Shown here in pieces: positions 1 through 8,450 of a DNA stretch of 64,000 nucleotides; the first letter of the stretch is position 1; the number at the start of each line of letters is the position of its first letter. The stretch comes from an uncultured Holophagaceae bacterium (lineage in GTDB: Bacteria > Acidobacteriota > Holophagae > Holophagales > Holophagaceae), in contig CAISFO010000097.1 in the NCBI GenBank assembly GCA_903884655.1, positions 1 through 64,000 on the forward strand, in the 5' to 3' direction. A program made the position numbers and the translations under genes. The notes below the pieces were generated by a model. That model did not search any database and had not been told where the DNA came from. It saw only the letters and a program-made list of their open reading frames with translations.

Positions 1-107
1 CCTCGGGGCGGGCCTTCTGCTGCCCGATTCACGCTCGTTGCGTGAGGGCGTATCCTGATTCAAACAACCCGCTCCCAAGGCCGGAAACACTGGCTAAGGG
101 GTCCTTT

Positions 108-209
108 CAAGGCCCGAATCCTCACCTACTGCCTGCAATAGAAAACCGGGGCGGGTCACAAGGCCCGAATCCTCACCTACTGCCTGCAATAGAAAACCGG
201 GGCGGGTCA
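108..209. repeat. Two tandem copies of a 51-bp direct repeat
   Basis: Positions 108-158 and 159-209 are identical 51-bp units beginning CAAGGCCCGAATCC and ending GGGGCGGGTCA. The last three bases of the second copy supply the TGA stop of the RHS gene that reads leftwards into it, so the array sits exactly at the 3' end of that gene. No protein-coding use is visible: read on the minus strand each copy contains further stops. The rest of positions 1-107 shows nothing recognisable. Confidence 0.9.
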
Positions 210-3200
210 CTGGCGAGCCAGATCGTCATAGCCATAGGATTCCGAAAGGGTACCGTTGGTTTGGGTCTCTGTAAGGCTGGTCAGGCTGTTGAAGTCATTT
301 CGATAGGTCAGTGCCCGCCGGGTCACGAGGCTCCCCGCGTTGGTGACATCGACTTGATAGGGTCGATGCCAGCCGTCCAGGTAGGTGGCGGTCTCCACGT
401 TGCTATTCTCGCTTCGACCGATCATTCGAGAGTGCTGCGGGGTTCCAAGGGCAGTGAAATTGTCATAATAGGTGATGCCTTCCTCAGGTTCCTTGCGGCT
501 GGTGAGCCAGCCTGTTCCCAGGTCGTAGGTGTAATCCCGCCCTTGCCCACCCTGGTCTGTATGTTTGAGGTGTCCATCCTGATCATAGGTGTACAGGCTG
601 ATCTGACCTGCCTGGTCCACGACCTCACGCTTCTGGCCCAGGAGATCCAGCTTTTCCTGGCGCAGGAATTCGCGGTCATCCCAGGTCCGGGTAACTACAC
701 GATTGTCAGCCCCAACCCATTGCGGCTCCCACAAGCCAGTCGGACCGACGGCGGGATCGTAGGCCGACGTCAACCGCCGCCCCTTCGGATCGAAGGACGC
801 CGTGAGGAACCCCTTGTCACTGTATGTCCAGGTGAAGTTCCCATAGGCGGACTGCCCTGGTTTCAGCATCGGGGTTTGAGCGACCTTCTGCCCCCAACCA
901 TCGTAGCCCGTCTGTTGGGTGCTCCCATCAGGCTGAACCACTCGGGTCACCCTACCCCAAAGATCAAATTCCGTGCGCGTGGTAAGGTTCCGGCCATCTG
1001 CGGTCAGGGTTTCGATCTTCCAGAGGCCCATTGGGTCATAGGTGTAGGAGGTGACCACCGACCCCACTCCACCCTTGGCCAAGCGGGCCTGCGTCCTGGG
1101 ACGTCCCCATCCGTCATAATCGGTACGCACCTGTACCCCGTTCGGATCCGTGGTCAGGGTCGGCCTCCCTAGAGCATCCCGCTGATAGGAGGTCGTGCGT
1201 CCAGTCAGCTTGTCGCCCTCCGTTGCCAACCACTGGTGAGCCGACGAGTCGTAGGTGTAAGTCGTGCCAATGGACCCCGAATAGGGGAGCGCCCCATTTG
1301 AGCTTAGGTACTTCGTCACACTTTGCAGAAGCGGTGTGCCAGTCACATAGGAACGGATTTCCTGGGCGGTGGCCTCTCGGGTCCCCGTGGTGCTCAACAG
1401 AAATCCAGAACCCGACTCGTGGCCGTAGGTCGTCACTCCAAAATCAGTGGATGCCACACCTCGCAAGGCATTGAGGTCTGTGCCACCAAGGCTCTTGTGG
1501 TCCGTATCAGTGACTAGCTCCAGTGCGACCCGATCCCAATGTCGGCTGATCAAGCCAGACCGCTTGATATTGCCCGTCTGGCTGCCAAGCCCACTGCTCC
1601 AAGCACCGGGATCCAGGCCGGAAACGGTGGGAAGCGAGGAACCCGGTGGCAGGGTGTATTCATCAGACTGGATTGGCCCCCAGGTATCTCTTGTGGAGCC
1701 CGCAACGGTGATCTTGGTGGGTAGATTCGTTGTGTAGGTACTGATTCGAGTGGCTACGGCGGTCACCGGAATGGCCAAGCCGAGACTACCCGTGGGATTG
1801 GCCCAGCTTCGCAGGTCCCAACCGTCCATGATGGAAATCTGATCCACCTGCGGACTTGATGGGAACCATGTTCTTGGGATGAGGTTCAAATCACTCGGGG
1901 CATCGACACCTCGGATGCGTTCCACTGAGAGGACCGCCGACGTGGCAAACAGGTAGGCAGAGGAACCCAGGATATCTGTGAAGGTCCCGGCGCTTGGATG
2001 GGTGAGCCGGATACCCCGATACGCTGGGGTGCTTGCTGGTGAGGAAGAAGCGTAATTGAGCACCCAGGTCATGTGGGCTGGACTACTCCAGGTGTAGGAC
2101 GCAGTGCCAGCAGCCTTATTGATGGTGGGTTCCTGATGAAGAATCAACACCGTTCGACCAGATGCACCGTCCATGGTTCGGATGGACTGAACCCCTACCA
2201 TTGAAGTTGGATTCGGGACTTCTCCGTAGGCGGAGGAAGTTCCGGAGATGCCGATGTGGTACCCCGACCAGAATCCATCCGTCGTGAAAGCCTTGGCTGA
2301 TAGATTGGAAGGTGCATCATAAATGAACTGTTCGATGAGTCCATTAGTGTGTGTGGCTGATGCCAATTGCACGATGGGCGAAGCGACCATCTTGGTGAAG
2401 CCTGGGCCTTGTGGATCCTGGTCCGTCGTTGGGACTTCCTCAGTTCCTTCGGTTCCCCATGCAAACTGGGTTTGAACCGATTCCCCGTCCGCAGAAGCCA
2501 CCCAGGAACCGGGGATGAAACCCGAGAAGGTGCCATCCACCGTGGTCTTTGTGCGATGCATGCCCTTCAGACTGACACTCGGGAGCCCCATCCCATTGGA
2601 CACTAGGAGTGTGGCCAGGTTCCCAGAATCCGTAAGGGCACCAGGAGATTGATTGGCCTGGAAAGTGCTCTGGCCGATCATAGTCGGCGCCACGGCCAGG
2701 GTGACTTCAAGTTTTATCCATTCCGAAGGCACTGCCTGATTCGCAACCATGATGGTGGCGGGATGAAGGCTGTCACCAGTCGTTTCCGTGGCGACCACAT
2801 GGTCACCCCAGCGATTCGTGAAATGAGTCGTATGGTCATCTGCCGTCCAAATGGCATTCGATCCATCCAGGATCACCTTTCGTGGCGCAACGGAAATGGT
2901 GATCGGATTGCCATAGCGGTCATAGCTACCAACGTTCCATTTGGTCTTCAGGTACCACTTGGTGCCATCCGAGGAAGGCTGCTTTGCCAACACCACGAAG
3001 ACGGGCTGGCTGTAGTTGCCGGCTTCGGCCTCCCCGGTATCGACCCCACGAGTGGCCATCAGACTCTGGCACTCGGAATCGGTGGGAACCTCGGCGGTGG
3101 CGGCAAAGTGCTGCTGGAAGGAGTAGCGCGTCCCTCCGACCAGGACCGTGGTGGCCGGGGTGGGCATGCTCCCGACTGGCCACCTTGCAGCCTGATAGGT

Positions 3201-3455
3201 GCCACCGATGCGGAACTGGACGGCGTCCTGGCTATCGAAATGCCAAGTCAATCCAGAGGGCAGTCGCCCTGGGATTGTGGGGCCGAGGGGGAGCGAGAGG
3301 CTGAGATTCCCTCGGACGGCATCCACAGTCCCAAGACGCACGGGGACGAGGTGCGCTGAAGAAGGCGAGGAAATCCCGGTGATATCACCTTCAGCAAGGC
3401 ATGGACCTCCCCCGAGGGCAAATCCAATAATTAGTCGGTCCTGAAAAACCCCCAT
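207..3455 (-). CDS. RHS/YD-repeat protein, truncated at both ends
   Basis: The 1082-residue product has the YD repeats of RHS/wall-associated proteins in its second half (for example TTYTYDSSAHQWL, YQRDALGRPTLTTDPNG, TDYDGWGRPRTQ, FDLWGRVTRVVQPDG). RHS proteins are large secreted or surface shells that normally end in a variable toxin tip after an RHS core. Here the protein stops abruptly at YGYDDLARQ, inside a YD repeat, where a 51-bp tandem repeat starts, so no core-closing motif or toxin tip remains. The N-terminus is also damaged. Residues 1-8 (MGVFQDRL) are encoded by the end of an insertion sequence, and the following IIGFALGGGPCLAEGD looks like the tail of a signal peptide. The first recognisable native region is the TDAVRGNLSLSLPLGP-like N-terminal domain (VDAVRGNLSLSLPLGP). 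Probably a pseudogene; the RHS assignment is firm. Confidence 0.8.
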   Translation of the reverse strand: MGVFQDRLIIGFALGGGPCLAEGDITGISSPSSAHLVPVRLGTVDAVRGNLSLSLPLGPTIPGRLPSGLTWHFDSQDAVQFRIGGTYQAARWPVGSMPTPATTVLVGGTRYSFQQHFAATAEVPTDSECQSLMATRGVDTGEAEAGNYSQPVFVVLAKQPSSDGTKWYLKTKWNVGSYDRYGNPITISVAPRKVILDGSNAIWTADDHTTHFTNRWGDHVVATETTGDSLHPATIMVANQAVPSEWIKLEVTLAVAPTMIGQSTFQANQSPGALTDSGNLATLLVSNGMGLPSVSLKGMHRTKTTVDGTFSGFIPGSWVASADGESVQTQFAWGTEGTEEVPTTDQDPQGPGFTKMVASPIVQLASATHTNGLIEQFIYDAPSNLSAKAFTTDGFWSGYHIGISGTSSAYGEVPNPTSMVGVQSIRTMDGASGRTVLILHQEPTINKAAGTASYTWSSPAHMTWVLNYASSSPASTPAYRGIRLTHPSAGTFTDILGSSAYLFATSAVLSVERIRGVDAPSDLNLIPRTWFPSSPQVDQISIMDGWDLRSWANPTGSLGLAIPVTAVATRISTYTTNLPTKITVAGSTRDTWGPIQSDEYTLPPGSSLPTVSGLDPGAWSSGLGSQTGNIKRSGLISRHWDRVALELVTDTDHKSLGGTDLNALRGVASTDFGVTTYGHESGSGFLLSTTGTREATAQEIRSYVTGTPLLQSVTKYLSSNGALPYSGSIGTTYTYDSSAHQWLATEGDKLTGRTTSYQRDALGRPTLTTDPNGVQVRTDYDGWGRPRTQARLAKGGVGSVVTSYTYDPMGLWKIETLTADGRNLTTRTEFDLWGRVTRVVQPDGSTQQTGYDGWGQKVAQTPMLKPGQSAYGNFTWTYSDKGFLTASFDPKGRRLTSAYDPAVGPTGLWEPQWVGADNRVVTRTWDDREFLRQEKLDLLGQKREVVDQAGQISLYTYDQDGHLKHTDQGGQGRDYTYDLGTGWLTSRKEPEEGITYYDNFTALGTPQHSRMIGRSENSNVETATYLDGWHRPYQVDVTNAGSLVTRRALTYRNDFNSLTSLTETQTNGTLSESYGYDDLARQ

Positions 3456-3463
3456 GCTGGCGA

Positions 3464-4825
3464 TTAGGCTGCCACGAGGGCCTGCTGAGGGGCCGCCTCG
3501 GCTTCGAGCAAGGTGACGAGGGCCAGGATGGCCTTCCTGGGCTCGCCCATAAGAAGGCGCAAAAGGGCCCTGAGGTGGGCCAGGATCTTCCTCATGTTGT
3601 GGCCAGCGCCGCTGAGGATGACGTTCTGGGCGTCTCCGACGACTCCCTTGAGGAAGTTCCGCCCGAGAAGTCCGTCTGATTTCATGTGGCCCAGTTCTGG
3701 TTCGATGGCGGCTCGTCGTCGTAGGTCCCGTTTGAGCATTTTGCTGAGCCTTCGGGTGCCGCTTATGAGGGCCGCGCTTCGGCCAGGATCCACGCCATGG
3801 CCCTTGTATCCCTTGTCCACGAAGGTCGTGGCTGGCATTCGGCCTGTGAGTTGCTCAACCTGCTCCAGTTGACGCTCGAGCGTGTGGCCGTCGTACGGGT
3901 TCTCTGGGCAGCTCATGGCGCCCACAACGAAGCCTTCCTTGTGCGTTACTGCGAGGCTTGCCTTCACGCCGAATTCGTAGGGCTTGTGAGCCTTCCCCTT
4001 GGCGATGCATTCGACCTCGGGTGCGTGCAGGCTGTAGACCTTGCCTTTGGTCGTGCGCTTCTGCGTGAGGATGAGGTGGGACAGGATCAGCGTGCCCCTG
4101 TGCTTCTGGAAGCCTGCGTCGTCGATCTTCCGCTCGACGTCACGCATCACCCTGCCCGCCATCGTCTTCAGGCTCTTCAGAACCCTCTTCGCCCTCTTGA
4201 ACTGCTTGGCCTTCGCGTGGCCGCCATGCTTGCGGAAGCCCCAATCCATGAGGTTCCGGTAGCTCTGTCGCAGCTTGATCCCCTCTAGACCGGCGATGCG
4301 CAGCATGGCTGCGTGGACCTTCCGATACAGGCGCGCGTCCGTCGGATGCTGCACCGCCTTGGGCTGGACGGTCGTATCCACGATGACCTTCTCGAAACTG
4401 CGCTCCGTGATGGTCCCTGTGGCCTTCCCTGCCGTGATCGTGGCTTCCAGAAGTTTCTCCACACCCTTTTCGCCGATGCGCCTCCGCCAGCGCGTCATCT
4501 GCGAAGGGTGGATCGGGAAGTGGTGCTGGAACATCACCTCTCCGCAGAAGTGCTGCCAGTAAGGGTTCTCGACCCACCCCTTCACCACGTCCTCATCCGA
4601 CAGGCCATAGGTGTGCTTGAGCAGGTGCAGACCAGCCATCAGGCGAATGGGAATCCCTGGACGACCCAGATCCGGCACATAGAGACGACCGAATTCCTGC
4701 GCCAGGTCGTCCCACGGGATCTTCGTCGCCAGCCTCACCAGTTCGTGGTTCGGGTCCAGTGCCAGGTCCAATTCCCACCCGATCACCGGCTGATCCTTCG
4801 TCGTCCGCCTCGGCTTTGGCTTCAT
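3464..4825 (-). CDS. IS5-family transposase
   Basis: This 453-residue DDE transposase has an N-terminal DUF772-like domain (GIPIRLMAGLHLLKHTYGLS, residues 58-76) and a DDE_Tnp_1 catalytic core. The probable catalytic residues are D150 (VIVDTTVQ), D337 (TTFVDKGYKG) and E375 (AAIEPELGHMK). The length is normal for IS5-type enzymes and the frame is intact, so the element may still be active. The ATG at 4825 follows a 12-bp stem-loop almost directly. The gene reads in the same direction as the truncated RHS gene that it precedes, so read-through transcription of that gene is possible. Confidence 0.9.
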   Translation of the reverse strand: MKPKPRRTTKDQPVIGWELDLALDPNHELVRLATKIPWDDLAQEFGRLYVPDLGRPGIPIRLMAGLHLLKHTYGLSDEDVVKGWVENPYWQHFCGEVMFQHHFPIHPSQMTRWRRRIGEKGVEKLLEATITAGKATGTITERSFEKVIVDTTVQPKAVQHPTDARLYRKVHAAMLRIAGLEGIKLRQSYRNLMDWGFRKHGGHAKAKQFKRAKRVLKSLKTMAGRVMRDVERKIDDAGFQKHRGTLILSHLILTQKRTTKGKVYSLHAPEVECIAKGKAHKPYEFGVKASLAVTHKEGFVVGAMSCPENPYDGHTLERQLEQVEQLTGRMPATTFVDKGYKGHGVDPGRSAALISGTRRLSKMLKRDLRRRAAIEPELGHMKSDGLLGRNFLKGVVGDAQNVILSGAGHNMRKILAHLRALLRLLMGEPRKAILALVTLLEAEAAPQQALVAA

Positions 4826-4827
4826 TT

Positions 4828-4870
4828 GTACACCAGAAATACGGGGGTCTCCCCTTCCTTTCTGGTGTAC
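4828..4870 (-). promoter_or_regulatory. Perfect 12-bp inverted repeat in the transposase leader
   Basis: GTACACCAGAAA (4828-4839) pairs perfectly with TTTCTGGTGTAC (4859-4870) around a 19-nt loop. On the minus-strand RNA the loop carries a purine-rich AAGGAAGGGGAGA stretch, the only Shine-Dalgarno-like sequence nearby. The stem ends two bases before the transposase ATG. Hairpins over transposase initiation regions are known to limit translation from outside transcripts in other insertion sequences; that role here is inferred. Confidence 0.55.
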
Positions 4871-4907
4871 CAGATATGCCGAAAGTTCCCTTAAATTGTT
4901 GCCCGCC

Positions 4908-5057
4908 CTATATCTGCGACTTGTTCAGGGCCGACCGGTACAGGTCGGCAGTCTTCGCTTCCCCTGGCCACTGCTGTTCGTAGGAGGCTCGGCTATCTGG
5001 GTTGGACCAGCCGTCCGTGATGATCCGGTTCTGGTTTCGGGGTCCTTTGTCGCTCAC
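4908..5057 (-). CDS. Small protein, probably truncated by the IS
   Basis: A 49-codon frame starts with GTG at 5057, overlapping the TGA of the sigma-like gene in a GTGA junction, which is a typical sign of translational coupling. The product begins MSDKGPRNQN and is hydrophilic. Its last ten or so codons (YRSALNKSQI) are encoded by the terminal repeat of the insertion sequence, so the native C-terminus has been lost. No family is recognised. The overlap with the upstream gene is the main reason to consider it real. Confidence 0.4.
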   Translation of the reverse strand: MSDKGPRNQNRIITDGWSNPDSRASYEQQWPGEAKTADLYRSALNKSQI

Positions 5058-5722
5058 GCCACACCCCCCTTTAGGGCTTGCTGGAGCTCCTTCCGGGCCC
5101 GGTCGAGAATCTGCCCGGCCCGCTGGCGCGTGACGCCCAACTCTCGGGCGACAACCTGGAGGGACTGGGGCTCACGCCCGTCCAGACCAAGGTGACGGAC
5201 CAGGACCGCCCGGTCCCTGGGCTCGAGTCTGGGCAGGGCCTTGCGCACTCGGGCCCGGTCTTCCGCCGCAGTGGACAGATCGTGGGCGCTGGGCTGGTCG
5301 TCGCGCTGCCAGTCCAGGCGGGTGGGACCCTCTTGCTCACTGTCACCCCCCAAATGGGCATCCAGGGAGTCCACCCAGGCGAAGGCCTCCCCCTCCGGGG
5401 TCCGGATGATGGGACGACTCAGGGCATCCTTCATGGCTGCATCGATCCACCAGGCGGCATAGGTGAGGTAGTTGGCCCCGGCCTCGGGATTGAACTTCGC
5501 AGCCGCCTTGAGGGCGCCGGTCCATCCCTCCTGGACCAGGTCGTCGAATTCAAGGCCCGCCATCGGTGCCCGGCGGGCATAGCCCCAGGCCTTCTTCTTG
5601 ATGAACCCTTCCACCTCCAAAGCCACGGAGGGGTCGAGTCCCTTGGTGGCATCCCAGGCGTAGGTGCGGCCATTCATAGCCACGAAACGGGACTGGGTGG
5701 GCTTGGTGTTGGGGGTCTTCAT
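5054..5722 (-). CDS. Sigma-70-like regulator
   Basis: The 222-residue product resembles a short sigma-70 family protein. A region 2-like helix bundle (LEFDDLVQEGWTGALKAAAK, then YLTYAAWWIDAAMKDAL) is followed by a variable linker. A region 4 helix-turn-helix comes at the end (ARELGVTRQRAGQILDRARK). The chosen ATG at 5722 has a TTGGAG ribosome site about eight bases upstream; a frame extending to 5812 has no such support and encodes an unlikely N-terminus. It could direct RNA polymerase to specific promoters or be a phage-type late regulator; its accessory-region setting favours the second. It is followed by a tiny overlapping gene and then by the insertion sequence. Confidence 0.7.
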   Translation of the reverse strand: MKTPNTKPTQSRFVAMNGRTYAWDATKGLDPSVALEVEGFIKKKAWGYARRAPMAGLEFDDLVQEGWTGALKAAAKFNPEAGANYLTYAAWWIDAAMKDALSRPIIRTPEGEAFAWVDSLDAHLGGDSEQEGPTRLDWQRDDQPSAHDLSTAAEDRARVRKALPRLEPRDRAVLVRHLGLDGREPQSLQVVARELGVTRQRAGQILDRARKELQQALKGGVA

Positions 5723-5857
5723 GTGTGGGGCTCCAAGTAGGGGATACGATCCCAACCTAATGATCGGGCACCACGGTTGACATTCTTTGTCCATGTGATC
5801 GGAGAACAGCAACGTTCTATCACACGGTCATCATTTGTCCTGAATCCCTCGAACCTG

Positions 5858-6880
5858 TCACTGGTAGAGTTTTGCCATCTTCTCCACGGAAGCCTTGACT
5901 TTCATTCTCAGGTCATCAGGTTCCAGCACTTCTGCGAAGTGGCCAAGTTGGAGGATCCATCGAATCAGACCTTCCACAGCGTTGGCTTTGAAAGTGACGA
6001 TGGCGGTCGATCCGCTCGGCTTGATCTGAAAGCCTGGGAAATCAGGCGGGGCTTCCTCCATGGCCTGGATCCAGGCATCTCCTTCAAGCTTAAGGCGAAC
6101 ATCAAAAGGTTTGTCGGGGTTCACCCACCCACCGATCTGATACTCCGCCGCCAGTTCGAGTTCCGGTTGTTTTAGGAAGATCACAGGGCGGTTGAGAATT
6201 TTTGCAGACTGGATCCGGGACAGCCGCAACTGCATGACCCTGTGCTTCTCCGCATCCTCGCCCAGCAGGTAGGTGCCGCCGCTGAGCAGGTCCTGGGTGA
6301 GGCAGTAGGGGGAGAGGATGATCTTGCGTAGGCTGGTGGAACCCGGTCTCCGGTAATCCAGTTCCATTTGGCGGGGGATTTCCTCGGAGAAGGCCTTGAA
6401 CACAGTCTCCAAAATGGTGACCTGGAGATCGCCCGACTTCTCTACAACGCCACCTTTGACGCGGATGTTCCTCCGCAGACGGTCATGGAATTTTCGATCC
6501 CTATCCGTAAGGCTGTTGCCCGTAATCTGCTCCAGTGTTTCCAACTGCTTTTGCAGGATGGCATTGCCACCCTGTCCCAGAGCCAGGGCAGCCACCCGCA
6601 AGGCAAGGCGGGTTTCCCGGCTGATGGTCTCGTCCCACTTGGGCCCCTTGACCATGACGAAGACCTTCTCGCGGGTCCGCGGCAGGATCTTCTCCTCGAA
6701 GCGGGCACCCTGATCCTGGAGCACCTCCCGAGTCCGGTCCGAGGTCCGAAGACCCACATGGCCGATGAGTTCAGCCAACTTTGCCCGTGTAAGCCCTTTG
6801 TCTCCCGCCTCCCGAAACACCAGGACAGCCTTCCGTTGGCGCTCGCTGTCCACCAGGTTCTTGGTCTCCACAATGGCCAT
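5858..6880 (-). CDS. WYL-domain transcriptional regulator
   Basis: The 340-residue protein has an N-terminal winged-helix segment (ERQRKAVLVFREAGDKGLTR, then LIGHVGLRTSDRTREVLQ). A central WYL-like ligand-binding domain follows (MELDYRRPGS, ILSPYCLTQDLLSGGTYLLG, RLSRIQSAKIL) and then a WCX-type C-terminal extension. This is the architecture of regulators that sense nucleic-acid or nucleotide ligands and often control defence genes. The ATG at 6880 is preceded by an AGGAGG ribosome site, unlike the longer TTG-initiated frame to 6931. It lies 148 bp downstream of the NERD-helicase gene on the same strand, so it may have regulated that locus. Confidence 0.75.
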   Translation of the reverse strand: MAIVETKNLVDSERQRKAVLVFREAGDKGLTRAKLAELIGHVGLRTSDRTREVLQDQGARFEEKILPRTREKVFVMVKGPKWDETISRETRLALRVAALALGQGGNAILQKQLETLEQITGNSLTDRDRKFHDRLRRNIRVKGGVVEKSGDLQVTILETVFKAFSEEIPRQMELDYRRPGSTSLRKIILSPYCLTQDLLSGGTYLLGEDAEKHRVMQLRLSRIQSAKILNRPVIFLKQPELELAAEYQIGGWVNPDKPFDVRLKLEGDAWIQAMEEAPPDFPGFQIKPSGSTAIVTFKANAVEGLIRWILQLGHFAEVLEPDDLRMKVKASVEKMAKLYQ

Positions 6881-7028
6881 ACTGCCTCCTTGGTCCCACC
6901 ACCTTGGCTCAAGATGGTCATCCACTGTCAAGGAACCTTCTCGGTTGGACAGATGTCACTCCTTAATCTTGGCGGATCTAGCTTCATGGACCTGCGAGGG
7001 CACGAGACCTTGCCTGGGAGCCCTTGTG

Positions 7029-8450
7029 CTACCTCCTGGCAGTGGCCTGGGCGGTTCGAATGACTTGATGGGGTTCGATACCATCGATGGCCATGGCCTC
7101 CATTTGGCCCGCCAGGTCGCGCTTCCAGGTCTCAGGGCCGCTGCGAACGAAGGAAAGGGCGCCCTCGTTGGGTCCTGCCTCGGGCGGCTCCCAGCCGCAG
7201 GCCGGGAAGGCCAGGCAGGCTGCCCGGCGAATGGCCGGGTGCTGGCGCAGGCTGAGATCCAGCCGCCAGGGCTGGCCAAGGTCATGCTGCGCTTCGCGGT
7301 AGATGCTTTGAGCCGAGTCCTCCATCAGTAATAGGGGATCGCGCTCCGGATCGCTGAGCAGGTTGAGGAGAGGGCGGACCCAGGCGGGATCGAGATCCTG
7401 GGCCTCGTCCACCACCAACGCATCCCAACGTTGAGGGAGGGCTTCGGGTGTCTCCAGAAGGGCTTTCAGTGCCTGGGGCAATTGCTCATTGAAATAGGTG
7501 GAGAGGTCCTGTTGGGCGGGGAGTCTCCCCACCGCCGAGAGTAGGGTCACGGCCAGATCGTGGTATGTAAACACATCGGCACGCCCTTCGGTGATCAGGT
7601 CGTTCAGCATCCCCTGGGTGGCGTAGGTGAGGGCCCTGTTATAGGCCAGGACCAGGACCTTTCGCCCCTCCGCAGTCCAGAGCCGTGTCACCTGCCTCGC
7701 CAGTAGCGACTTGCCTGACCCCGGTCCGCCCGAAACCTGGAAGCGACCCCGGCAGAAGTTTTGGGCCAGGTGATCTAGCAGGTACTGCGCCCTTTCATCC
7801 TGAAGCCTGCCTTCGAAGGCCAGCAGTTCCACCAGGGTGGGTGGTGGCAGGAGACTGGGCGTCAGAATTTCCTGCAGCCGTTCCATCACGTCGGACCGCA
7901 CTTGGTGCTGCTTGCCTTCGGGCGTCCTTCGCCACTTCTCCCAGTCCGCCCCGCCTGATACTGCCTCGCGCAATGCCAGGTAGGGCTTTTGCAGCTTGGT
8001 TCTGGTGAGGATCCGGCAGGCCGGGAGGTCAGGCCCGAGGGCGACCGCATCCCCAATGGGGAGGGCCGGCAGCGCCAGCACCCGTGTGATCTGAGGGATG
8101 AAGCCCATCTGCTCGGATTGGAGGAAGCGCAGCAGGGCGTATTGCTGGGCGAGGAGTTGTTCCCCCGGTGTTTCCTCCAGAATGGTATCCCGCCCATCCG
8201 GAGCGCGACGGATCCAGTGGTCCCCCTTCGGCTCGACGCCTTTGCCCTTCACCTCGACGATCACCAGCCCCAACTCCGGGTGGACCACCAGGAAGTCCAG
8301 CTCACGGTCCTTGTTCGTCTCTGCATCCAGAAGCCTGACCCGCACGAAGACATGCGCCTCGGGGGGTAAGGTCGACAGCGCCCGCAGAACCTCCTGCTCG
8401 CTGTAGAGGTGAGGCGGAACGCGAGCGGGATCGGGATGAAGGACGGGCAT
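7029..8450 (-). CDS. NERD-domain SF1 helicase, C-terminally truncated
   Basis: The 473-residue product starts with a NERD nuclease-related domain (RELDFLVVHPELGLVIVEVK, the D...E-x-K pattern of PD-(D/E)XK folds). It continues into an SF1 helicase N-terminal half with Walker A GGPGSGKS and Walker B DALVVDEAQD, plus a motif III-like MEDSAQSIY. The protein then ends at RTAQATARR. The second RecA domain with motifs V and VI, expected over roughly the next 150 residues, is missing, and only about 150 bp separate it from the next gene, so a deletion is likely rather than a simple frameshift. The ATG at 8450 has GGAG five bases upstream. NERD-helicases occur in defence and DNA-processing loci; this copy is probably non-functional as a helicase. 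Confidence 0.75.
   Translation of the reverse strand: MPVLHPDPARVPPHLYSEQEVLRALSTLPPEAHVFVRVRLLDAETNKDRELDFLVVHPELGLVIVEVKGKGVEPKGDHWIRRAPDGRDTILEETPGEQLLAQQYALLRFLQSEQMGFIPQITRVLALPALPIGDAVALGPDLPACRILTRTKLQKPYLALREAVSGGADWEKWRRTPEGKQHQVRSDVMERLQEILTPSLLPPPTLVELLAFEGRLQDERAQYLLDHLAQNFCRGRFQVSGGPGSGKSLLARQVTRLWTAEGRKVLVLAYNRALTYATQGMLNDLITEGRADVFTYHDLAVTLLSAVGRLPAQQDLSTYFNEQLPQALKALLETPEALPQRWDALVVDEAQDLDPAWVRPLLNLLSDPERDPLLLMEDSAQSIYREAQHDLGQPWRLDLSLRQHPAIRRAACLAFPACGWEPPEAGPNEGALSFVRSGPETWKRDLAGQMEAMAIDGIEPHQVIRTAQATARR

Larger units (their letters stand above)
3435..4935 (-). mobile_element. IS5-type insertion sequence, about 1.5 kb
   Basis: One transposase gene is flanked by imperfect terminal inverted repeats. 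The left end reads GTCGGTCCTGAAAAA (3435-3449) and the right end, read inwards on the minus strand, GTCGGCCCTGAACAA (4935-4921): 13 of 15 bases match. No target duplication is visible next to these ends (left flank ...CAATAATTA, right flank CGGTACAGG). The left end lies within the signal-peptide region of the RHS gene, and the right end lies in a small open frame downstream of the sigma-like gene. The missing duplication suggests that the element has mediated a deletion or rearrangement, although a slightly different true boundary cannot be excluded. Confidence 0.7.

Noticed and set aside
42..1172. Long plus-strand open frame opposite the RHS gene
   Set aside because: It contains the 51-bp tandem repeat as duplicated peptide and otherwise mirrors the RHS coding sequence; no motif or ribosome site supports it.
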